From Roseateles_E sp005503085 (GTDB lineage Bacteria; Pseudomonadota; Gammaproteobacteria; Burkholderiales; Burkholderiaceae_C): DNA of 30,654 nucleotides. The stretch spans positions 1-30,654 of the forward strand of contig NZ_JAQOWX010000070.1 in the NCBI RefSeq assembly GCF_028462495.1, read 5' to 3'. The notes beneath the pieces are model-generated. The model did no database searches and had not been told where the DNA came from. It worked only from the letters and a program-made list of their open reading frames with translations. Positions 24,528 to 30,654 of this stretch are shown here, piece after piece. The translations under genes and the position numbers were made by a program. Numbering within the stretch: the stretch's first letter is position 1; each line of letters opens with the position of its first letter.

Positions 24528-26924
24528 ATGAGTCGATTCCAAGTTCGCAAAGTCGCCGTGCTCGGCGCTGGCGTGATGGGCGCGCAGATCGCTGCGCACC
24601 TGGTCAACGTCAAGGTGCCGGTCGTGCTGTTCGACCTGCCGGCCAAGGAAGGTGCCAAGAACGGCATCGTCAGCAAGGCCGTCGAGGGCCTGAAGAAGCT
24701 CAAGCCCGCGCCGCTGGCCGTGCCCGAGAATGCCGCGCTGATCCAGCAGGCCAACTACGAGGAGCATCTGGAGCTGCTGAAGGATTGCGACCTGATCATC
24801 GAGGCCATCGCCGAGCGTATGGACTGGAAGCTCGATCTCTACACCAAGATCGCCCCCTTCATCGCCCCGCACGCGATCGTCGCGTCCAACACCTCGGGCC
24901 TGTCGATCACCAAGCTCAGCGAAGTGCTGCCCGAAGAAATCAAGCCGCGCTTTTGCGGCATCCATTTCTTCAACCCGCCGCGCTATATGTACCTGGTGGA
25001 GCTGATCAACACGCCGACCACCCGTCCGGAAGTGATTGATCAGCTGGAGAGCTTCGTCACGACCGCCGTCGGCAAGGGCGTGGTGCGCGCCAATGACACG
25101 CCCAATTTCGTCGCCAACCGCGTCGGCATCGCCGGCATGATGGCCACGATGATCGAGGCCGAGAAGTTCGGCCTGTCGGTCGACGTGGTCGACGACCTGA
25201 CCGGCAAGAAGCTGGGTCGCGCCTCCAGCGGTACCTTCCGCACCGCCGACGTCGTGGGCCTGGACACCATGGCCCATGTCGTCAAGACCATGCAGGACAA
25301 CCTGAAGGACGACCCCTTCTACAGCACCTATGCCACGCCCAAGGTGCTGGCCGCGCTGATCGAGAAGGGCGCGCTGGGCCAGAAGACCGGTGCCGGCTTC
25401 TACAAAAAGGTCGGCAAGGACATCCAGCGCCTGGACTTCGCCACTGGTGAGTACGTCGCCGGCGGCAAGAAGGCCGACGACATCGTCGCCCGCATGCTGA
25501 AGAAGCCCGCCGCCGACCGCATCAAGCTGCTGCGCGAATCGAGCAACCCGCAGGCCCAGTTCCTATGGTCCATCCTGCGCGACAGCTTCCACTATGCCGC
25601 CGTGCATCTGAACACGGTGGCCGATACCGCGCGAGAAATCGACTTCGCGATGCGCTGGGGCTTCGGCAGCAGCCAGGGCCCGTTCGAGCTGTGGCAGGCC
25701 GCCGGCTGGAAGCAGGTCGCCGAGTGGATCTCCGCCGACATCGCCGAGGGCAAGACCCTGTCCAGCGCTCCGCTGCCCGCCTGGGTCAGCGAGGGCCCGG
25801 TGGCCGAGAACGGCGGCGTGCACAGCACGCAAGGCTCGTGGAGCGCTGCTGAGGCCAAGTTCAAGCCGCGCGCCAAGCTGCCGGTCTATGAGCGCCAGGC
25901 CTTCCCCGAGTCCCTGGTGGGCGAGGGCGCGGCCGAGCCCCTGAAGGCCGGCACGGAGGAGTTCAAGAACGAAGAGATCCGCGTCTGGAGCCTGGATGGC
26001 GAGGTGTTGATCGCCTCCATCACCGCCAAGCTGCACTTGATCAGCCCCACCGTGACCGAGGGCCTCTTGAAGGCCGTCGAGATCGCCGAGGCGAAGTACA
26101 AGGGCCTGGTGATCTGGAGCCCGGACGATGTGTTCTCGGCCGGTGCCAACCTCGAAGCGCTGATGCCCGTCTTCATGAAGTCGGGTGCCAAGGGCATCGC
26201 GCCGGAGGAGAAGAAGCTGCAGGACATGATGCTGCGCATCCGCTACGCCAATGTGCCGGTGGTCGCCGCGATGCGCGGCCTGGCCCTGGGCGGCGGTGCC
26301 GAGCTGGCCGTGCATTGCGCGCGCCGTGTAGCGCATATGGAAAGCTATGTCGGCTTGGTGGAAGTGGGCGTCGGCCTGATCCCCGGCGGCGGCGGTCTGA
26401 CCTATATCGCCCGCCGTGCGGCCGAGATGGCCAAGGCGGGCAATGCCGATGCGGACATCTTCGCCTTCCTGAAGGACGGCTTCACGACCGCAGCCACTGC
26501 CAAGGTTGCGACCTCGGCGCTGGAAGCGAAGAAGAACGGCTTCCTGCTGGACAGCGATATCGTCGTGCCGAACAAGGACGAGCTGCTGCACGTCGCCTCC
26601 AGCCAGGCCAAGTCCATGTTCGAGTCGGGCTACCGTCCGCCGCTGAAGGCGCTGTTCCCGGTGGCCGGCCGTTCGGGCATCGCCACCATCAAGGGCCAGC
26701 TGGCCAATATGCGCGACGGCGGCTTCATCAGCGCCCACGACTACCACCTGGCGGCCCTGATTGCCGATGTGGTCTGCGGCGGCGAGGTCGAAGCCGGTTC
26801 GCTGGTCGACGAGGAATACCTGATGTCGCTGGAGCGCAAGCACTTCTGCAGCTTGCTGGAGCACCCCAAGACCCAGGAACGCATCATGGGCATGCTGCAG
26901 ACCGGCAAGCCGGTTCGGAACTAA
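24528..26924 (+). CDS. Bifunctional 3-hydroxyacyl-CoA dehydrogenase / enoyl-CoA hydratase (FadN type)
   Basis: 798 residues from the ATG at 24528, AAGGA nine bases upstream. Domain order is dehydrogenase first, hydratase last, the reverse of FadB/FadJ and as in FadN. The NAD fold starts KVAVLGAGVMGAQIAAHLVN. The catalytic pair is His 146 (CGIHFFNPPRYMYLVELI) and Glu 158. The dehydrogenase C-terminal domain includes FVANRVGIAGM. The crotonase domain runs from ~490 (EVLIASITAKLHLISPTV) with oxyanion segments VFSAGANLEAL and MRGLALGGGAELAVHC, and Glu 612 in GLVEVGVGLIPGGGG. The second canonical crotonase Glu is replaced by Gly in the PGGGG loop. It performs hydration and NAD-dependent oxidation in beta-oxidation, supplying the thiolase encoded next. 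Confidence 0.92.
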   Translation: MSRFQVRKVAVLGAGVMGAQIAAHLVNVKVPVVLFDLPAKEGAKNGIVSKAVEGLKKLKPAPLAVPENAALIQQANYEEHLELLKDCDLIIEAIAERMDWKLDLYTKIAPFIAPHAIVASNTSGLSITKLSEVLPEEIKPRFCGIHFFNPPRYMYLVELINTPTTRPEVIDQLESFVTTAVGKGVVRANDTPNFVANRVGIAGMMATMIEAEKFGLSVDVVDDLTGKKLGRASSGTFRTADVVGLDTMAHVVKTMQDNLKDDPFYSTYATPKVLAALIEKGALGQKTGAGFYKKVGKDIQRLDFATGEYVAGGKKADDIVARMLKKPAADRIKLLRESSNPQAQFLWSILRDSFHYAAVHLNTVADTAREIDFAMRWGFGSSQGPFELWQAAGWKQVAEWISADIAEGKTLSSAPLPAWVSEGPVAENGGVHSTQGSWSAAEAKFKPRAKLPVYERQAFPESLVGEGAAEPLKAGTEEFKNEEIRVWSLDGEVLIASITAKLHLISPTVTEGLLKAVEIAEAKYKGLVIWSPDDVFSAGANLEALMPVFMKSGAKGIAPEEKKLQDMMLRIRYANVPVVAAMRGLALGGGAELAVHCARRVAHMESYVGLVEVGVGLIPGGGGLTYIARRAAEMAKAGNADADIFAFLKDGFTTAATAKVATSALEAKKNGFLLDSDIVVPNKDELLHVASSQAKSMFESGYRPPLKALFPVAGRSGIATIKGQLANMRDGGFISAHDYHLAALIADVVCGGEVEAGSLVDEEYLMSLERKHFCSLLEHPKTQERIMGMLQTGKPVRN

Positions 26925-26990
26925 TGACCTTGCGGGACAGACCGCCCGAGCAACGCGAGTAGCTCTGTCCCCAACTGACTGGAACACATC

Positions 26991-28262
26991 ATGAGCAAGC
27001 ACGTTCAAGAAGCCTATATCTGCGCCGCCACCCGCCTGCCCATCGGCAAGTCGGGCCGGGGTTACTACAAGAACACCCGTCCGGACGAGATGCTGAGCCG
27101 CGCCATCCAGGCCGCCTTGGCCCAGGTGCCGGGTCTTGACCCCCGCGCCATCGAGGACGCCATCATCGGCTGCTCCTTCCCCGAGGGCGAGCAGGGCATG
27201 AATATCGCCCGCGTCGCGGCCGTGCTGAGCGGCCTGCCGAACACGGTCGGCGGCGTGACGGTCAACCGCTACTGCGCCTCGGGCATCACCGCGCTGGCTT
27301 TTGCCGCCGACCGGATCCGCATCGGCGATTCGGAAGTGATGATTGCCGGCGGCGTCGAGTCGATGAGCATGGTGCCCATGGGCGGCAACAAGCCCAGCCT
27401 GCCGCCCGCGATCTTCGAGCGCGACGAGAACATCGGCCTGGCCTATGGCATGGGCCTGACCGCCGAGAAGGTGGCCGCGCAGTGGAAGATCAGCCGCGAA
27501 GCCCAGGACGAGTTCGCGCTGGAATCGCACCGCCGCGCGCTGGCCGCCATCGAGGCCGGCTACTTCAAGGACGAGATGACGCCCTTCGAGATCCTCGAGC
27601 GTTCGCCCAATCTGGCCGATGGTTCGGTGAACCATCAGCGCCGCATCGTTGACACCGACGAAGGTCCGCGCAAGGACACCTCGCCCGAAGGCCTGGCCAA
27701 GCTCAAGCCGGTGTTTGCCGCTTCTGGGTCAGTCACCGCCGGCAACAGCTCGCAGACATCGGACGGCGCCGGCGCGCTGATCGTCGCCTCTGAAGCCGCG
27801 GTCAAGCGCTTCGGCCTGACCCCGCTGGCCCGTTTCGTCAGCTTCGCGGTGCGCGGCGTGCCGCCCGAGATCATGGGCATCGGCCCGATCGAAGCCATTC
27901 CGGCCGCGCTGAAGCTGGCCGGCATCTCGGCCCAGGACCTGGGCTGGATCGAGCTGAACGAGGCCTTCGCCGCCCAGTCGCTGGCCGTGCTGAACGATCT
28001 GGACAGCAAGGGCATCGTGCTGGACCGCAGCAAGGTCAACCCTAACGGTGGCGCGATTGCGCTGGGCCACCCGCTGGGCGCGACCGGTGCGATCCGCGCC
28101 GCCTCGGTGATCCACGGCCTGCGCCGCACTGGCGCCAAGTACGGCATGGTGACCATGCGCGTCGGCGCCGGCCTGGGTGGGGCCGCCATCATCGACCGCC
28201 TCTACGCGTTCCTGACACGCGCGGCCTCGGCCGCGCGTTCGCTGGGGAGTCCCGCAGCATGA
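26991..28262 (+). CDS. Acetyl-CoA C-acyltransferase (thiolase), second catalytic Cys replaced by Arg
   Basis: 423 residues. Thiolase fold with nucleophile Cys 95 (VNRYCASGITALAFAADRI), the NEAF loop (ELNEAFAAQS, ~322-325) and His 360 (NPNGGAIALGHPLGATGAIR). Thirty residues after that His, where degradative thiolases carry the second catalytic Cys in a CVGGGMG-like motif, this protein reads TMRVGAGLGG: Arg 390, codon CGC at 28158-28160. The residues after it (GAGLGGAAIIDRL) also drift from the usual GGGMGAAGIFE, and the C-terminus has an extra ~18 Ala/Arg/Ser-rich residues. It would normally cleave 3-ketoacyl-CoA to acetyl-CoA and a shorter acyl-CoA. As written, activity is doubtful. It follows the FadN-type gene by 66 bp and overlaps the hydrolase by ATGA. 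Confidence 0.9.
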   Translation: MSKHVQEAYICAATRLPIGKSGRGYYKNTRPDEMLSRAIQAALAQVPGLDPRAIEDAIIGCSFPEGEQGMNIARVAAVLSGLPNTVGGVTVNRYCASGITALAFAADRIRIGDSEVMIAGGVESMSMVPMGGNKPSLPPAIFERDENIGLAYGMGLTAEKVAAQWKISREAQDEFALESHRRALAAIEAGYFKDEMTPFEILERSPNLADGSVNHQRRIVDTDEGPRKDTSPEGLAKLKPVFAASGSVTAGNSSQTSDGAGALIVASEAAVKRFGLTPLARFVSFAVRGVPPEIMGIGPIEAIPAALKLAGISAQDLGWIELNEAFAAQSLAVLNDLDSKGIVLDRSKVNPNGGAIALGHPLGATGAIRAASVIHGLRRTGAKYGMVTMRVGAGLGGAAIIDRLYAFLTRAASAARSLGSPAA

Positions 28263-29208
28263 CGATCAGCTTCCGCGCCGGCGACGGCTTTGAACTGAAG
28301 GGCCATCTGTATGGCGATGCGGCCACGGCCAGGGCCGGCCTGCTGATCGCGCCTGCCATGGGCGTGGAGCAGCGCTATTACGCCGACTTCGCCCACTGGA
28401 TGGCGGCGCAGGGCTGGCTGGTGCTGAGCTTTGACTATCGAGGCATGGGTGCCTCGCGGCCGGCCGAGATGCGGCGCTCGCTGAAGGGCCTGGACGCGGA
28501 CATCCGCACCTGGGCCGAGCGCGATGCCGCCGCCGCGCTGGATGAGTTGTCGCGCCGCCTGGGCAGCGAGACGACACCGATCCATTGGCTGGGCCACAGC
28601 CTGGGCGGTCAGATCCTCGGCCTGCTGCCGAATCGCGAGCGTGTCAGCCGCGCGATCACCGTCGGCTGCGGCAGCGGCTACTGGCGCGAGAACTCGGCGG
28701 GCCTGAGGCGCTATGTCTGGTGGCTCTGGTATGTGGTCGTGCCGCTCGCCCTGCCGCTGTTCGGCTATTTCCCGGGCCGCAAGCTGCGCAAGGTGGGCGA
28801 TCTGCCGCGCGGCGTGATGGCGCAGTGGCGGCGCTGGTGCCTGGACCCCGGCTACATGATGGGCGAGGGCGGCCAGGCGCTGCGCGCGNCGATCTGCCGC
28901 GCGGCGTGATGGCGCAGTGGCGGCGCTGGTGCCTGGACCCCGGCTACATGATGGGCGAGGGCGGCCAGGCGCTGCGCGCGCAGTACGCTGCGCTGTGCAC
29001 GCCGATGCTGTCGCTGGCCTTCACCGACGACGAGTTCATGTCCCGCCGCAACACCGAGTCGCTGCACGGCTTCTATGCCGGTGCCAGCCCCGAGCTGCGC
29101 CGCATCGCACCCAAGGATGTCGGCGCACGCCGCATCGGCCATTTCGGTTTCTTTCGCAAGCACTTCGAGGCCAGCTTGTGGCCGCAGGTGCCGGCCTGGC
29201 TGATATGA
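28259..29208 (+). CDS. Alpha/beta hydrolase (interrupted by an assembly duplication)
   Basis: Alpha/beta hydrolase-fold protein. MTISFRAGDGFELKGHLYGD opens the domain, FDYRGMGASRP marks strand 4, the nucleophile is Ser 114 in GHSLGGQ, and late elements are SLAFTDDE (acid) and RRIGHFGFFRK (His). The submitted sequence breaks the frame. Bases 28798-28888 are repeated exactly at 28890-28980 around one N at 28889. Removing 92 bases restores one frame, 28259-28888 joined to 28981-29208, giving a 285-residue protein of normal shape with no missing element. The ATG overlaps the thiolase stop by ATGA, and the stop overlaps the next ATG. Substrate is unknown; esterase or thioesterase activity would fit the operon. 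Confidence 0.85.
28798..28980. repeat. Exact 91-bp direct repeat separated by a single N (probable assembly join)
   Basis: Bases 28798-28888 and 28890-28980 are identical; the only ambiguous base in the window (N, 28889) lies between them. The extra 92 bases cause a frameshift in an otherwise intact gene. This pattern is what remains when two contig ends with an unrecognised overlap are abutted with a filler base. Confidence 0.92.
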
Positions 29209-29783
29209 AGCGCCGCCATCTGCTGCTGGCGTCCGCCTCGCCGCTGCTGCTGAGCGGCTGCGCCGGCGAGCTCTCGCCCGGCTTCAGCAGCTGGCAGCAG
29301 GCCCGCGAGTCGGTGCTGGAGCTGATGTTGCGCCAGCATCATCTGGCGCACGAGCGCTGGAGCCTGCCGCAGCTGCTGCAGCATCTGGCGCAAAGCATCG
29401 AGTTCTCGATCCAGGGCTATCCCGAAGCCAGGAGCGCGCTGTTCCAGCAGACGCTGGGCCGAGCTGCCTTCGCGGTGTTCGACGCCCGTGGCCAGATGAG
29501 CCACGATCTCGCCGAGCCGATTCCCGGCGCGCCCGCGCTCGATCCCGAGCAAGGCCTGAAGATCGCGGTGCAACGCCTGCTGGACGCGATGCAGGCCTTC
29601 AGCGCGCACAAGGGCCTGTTCAAGCCACATTTCGCCTATGGCCAGCTGGACCGCGCCGAATACCAGCGCGCCCACCTGATGCACCTGGCCAACCACTGGA
29701 CCCAGGTGCAGGCGCTGACCGCCACGGCCCGGGCCGCCGCGAACCCCGACAATCACATCCATTCCAAGGAGACCCCGACATGA
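29205..29783 (+). CDS. DUF1569 (DinB-like) lipoprotein with twin-arginine-like signal
   Basis: 192 residues from the ATG at 29205, which overlaps the hydrolase stop (ATATGA). The N-terminus MKRRHLLLASASPLLLSGC combines an RR pair with a lipobox (LSGC, Cys 19), so it is likely exported and lipidated, possibly by the Tat route. The rest is helical. RQHHLAHERWSLPQLLQHLAQSIEFSIQGYPE and the late FAYGQLDRAEYQRAHLMHLANHWTQVQAL place His residues as in the DinB-like four-helix bundle of DUF1569, a metal-binding fold of unknown function. The stop overlaps the next gene by ATGA. Its place between lipid-catabolic genes is the only clue to role. Confidence 0.8.
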   Translation: MKRRHLLLASASPLLLSGCAGELSPGFSSWQQARESVLELMLRQHHLAHERWSLPQLLQHLAQSIEFSIQGYPEARSALFQQTLGRAAFAVFDARGQMSHDLAEPIPGAPALDPEQGLKIAVQRLLDAMQAFSAHKGLFKPHFAYGQLDRAEYQRAHLMHLANHWTQVQALTATARAAANPDNHIHSKETPT

Positions 29784-30544
29784 CCATCAAGACCGCCATC
29801 GTCAACGGCGTGGCCAGCATCGAAATCGCCCGCCCCGAGAAGAAGAACGCGCTGACCTCGGACATGTACCAGCAGATGGCCGATGCGATCAACGCGGCCG
29901 CCACGGCCGGCGAGGTGCGCGCCGTGCTGATCTACGGCCAGCCCGGCATCTTCACCTCGGGCAACGATCTCGAGGACTTCATGGCCCGTCCGCGCTCGGG
30001 CGAGGACGCCCCGGTGTTCCAGTTCATGCGCGCGCTGCTGGGCTGCGACAAGCCGGTGATTGCCGCCGTGACCGGCGGTGCCATCGGCATCGGTACCACC
30101 ATGCTCTTGCACTGCGATTTCGTCTTCGTTGCCGACGACGCCCGTCTGGCCATGCCCTTCGTCAGCCTGGGCCTGGTGCCCGAGTTCGCCTCCAGTCTGC
30201 TGGTGCCGCAGCTGATGGGCAACCGCCGCGCGGCCGAGAAGCTGCTGCTGGGCGACCCCTTCACCGGCGAGCAGGCGGTCGAGTGCGGCATCGCCAATGC
30301 GGTGCTGCCGGCCGGCGAGGTCGTCAACCATGCGCGCCGCGTGGCCGAGCGCTTCAACAAGCTGGCCCCCAGCGCGGTGCGTGAGAGCAAGCGTCTGATG
30401 CGCGCGCCGCAGGCCGAGGCCGTGCTGGCGACGATCAAGACCGAAGCCGAGATCTTCGGCGCCCGCCTGCGCAGCCCCGAGGCGATGGAAGCCTTCCAGG
30501 CCTTCTTCCAGAAGCGCCAGCCGGACTTCAGCAAGTTCGAGTAA
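29780..30544 (+). CDS. Enoyl-CoA hydratase/isomerase (crotonase fold, isomerase-like active site)
   Basis: 254 residues. Crotonase motifs: ARPEKKNALTSDMYQQM, oxyanion-hole segments IFTSGNDLEDF and AAVTGGAIGIGTTMLLHCDFV, and LAMPFVSLGLVPEFASSLLVPQLMG. In hydratases the first catalytic Glu lies at the position here occupied by Phe 127, while Glu 135 is present in the LVPE loop. The PFV.LGLVPE.ASSLL.P pattern is that of delta3-delta2-enoyl-CoA isomerases (PECI type). Isomerisation of unsaturated acyl-CoA is therefore at least as likely as hydration. AAGGAG lies 9 bases before the ATG, which overlaps the upstream stop by 4 bp. It complements the FadN-type enzyme for unsaturated fatty acids. Confidence 0.9.
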   Translation: MTIKTAIVNGVASIEIARPEKKNALTSDMYQQMADAINAAATAGEVRAVLIYGQPGIFTSGNDLEDFMARPRSGEDAPVFQFMRALLGCDKPVIAAVTGGAIGIGTTMLLHCDFVFVADDARLAMPFVSLGLVPEFASSLLVPQLMGNRRAAEKLLLGDPFTGEQAVECGIANAVLPAGEVVNHARRVAERFNKLAPSAVRESKRLMRAPQAEAVLATIKTEAEIFGARLRSPEAMEAFQAFFQKRQPDFSKFE

Positions 30545-30553
30545 GCCCTCGGC

Positions 30554-30654
30554 ATGTTGCAGCTCGCGCCTATCGTGCGGTTGGCGCTGGCGCCGCTGCT
30601 GCTGTGGCAGGGCGCGCGCGTGCGGCGCCAGGCCCTGCGCCTGCCCGAGGCCGA
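30554..30654 (+). CDS. 5' end of a further operon gene, possibly an SGNH/GDSL hydrolase (partial)
   Basis: The ATG at 30554 opens a frame that runs off the window: MLQLAPIVRLALAPLLLWQ, then GARVRRQALRLPEA. A hydrophobic N-terminal segment followed by QGxxVRRxxxRLPEA is how I remember SGNH/GDSL-type hydrolases of this order beginning, but 33 residues without a catalytic motif cannot prove it. It is 9 bp after the hydratase/isomerase stop in the same direction and so belongs to the same operon. Confidence 0.45.
   Translation, partial: MLQLAPIVRLALAPLLLWQGARVRRQALRLPEA

Noticed and set aside
25563..27635. 690-codon minus-strand open frame across the FadN-type gene and the thiolase
   Set aside because: It spans two clear genes on the other strand, is His/Gly/Gln-rich without domains, and has no ribosome binding site or independent context.
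28259..29208. Alpha/beta hydrolase as a pseudogene
   Set aside because: The only lesion is the N plus exact 91-bp duplication. All motifs are present once the duplicate is removed.

Overview
The window looks like the chromosome of a high-GC betaproteobacterium of the order Burkholderiales. The Roseateles/Pelomonas/Paucibacter/Rubrivivax neighbourhood is the best guess. This rests on the Burkholderia-type trimeric porin ending in Phe, the Liv-type amino-acid importers, the DUF1328/BON/glycine-zipper stress lipoproteins, and a beta-oxidation operon of this style. It is inferred from protein character, not from a marker gene. There is no rRNA, tRNA, CRISPR array, prophage or insertion sequence, and no gene-free stretch longer than about 300 bases.

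Positions 1-6553 (envelope and stress functions). On the minus strand at the left edge is a partial pappalysin-type (M43) metalloprotease with lectin-like propeller repeats and no signal peptide, preceded by an unknown polytopic membrane protein. On the plus strand follow an OsmB-like lipoprotein, an overlooked 50-residue ORF with a perfect ribosome binding site, a BON-domain lipoprotein, a strong terminator and an AsmA-family protein. A minus-strand operon (DUF1328 membrane peptide, BON lipoprotein, short YqcI/YcgG-like protein) closes the block.

Positions 6600-9250 (signalling). A CHASE3-like histidine kinase and a NarL-type response regulator are divergent, 54 bp apart. A receiver-only regulator overlaps the NarL gene tail to tail. 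Two copies of a conserved dyad, GTAGGAC-N3-GCCTACAAAA, flank this locus: one in front of the DUF1328 operon and one behind the receiver-only gene's start. They are candidate response-regulator operators.

Positions 9221-18192 (transport and amino-acid catabolism). These hold a porin with its terminator, a GTP cyclohydrolase II (ribA), and a GntR/FCD regulator divergent from an operon. That operon encodes a long-form 1-pyrroline-5-carboxylate dehydrogenase followed by a complete five-part branched-chain-type amino-acid ABC importer. A 14-bp palindrome, with a second GGATCC 21 bp away, sits in the divergent promoter. The logical reading is substrate-induced uptake and oxidation of an amino acid that yields glutamate semialdehyde.

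Positions 18261-21177 (miscellaneous). An MFS transporter, a DoxX protein, a SlyB-like glycine-zipper lipoprotein and a conserved HNH endonuclease.

Positions 21391-30654 (fatty-acid beta-oxidation operon). A TetR regulator with a clear operator is followed by acyl-CoA dehydrogenase, a DUF2147 protein, a FadN-type hydroxyacyl-CoA dehydrogenase/enoyl-CoA hydratase, a thiolase, an alpha/beta hydrolase, a DUF1569 lipoprotein, an enoyl-CoA hydratase/isomerase and the start of another gene. Several junctions are 4-bp ATGA overlaps. Two anomalies stand out. The thiolase has Arg where the second catalytic Cys should be. The alpha/beta hydrolase is split by a single N flanked by an exact 91-bp duplication, which looks like an assembly join rather than biology.
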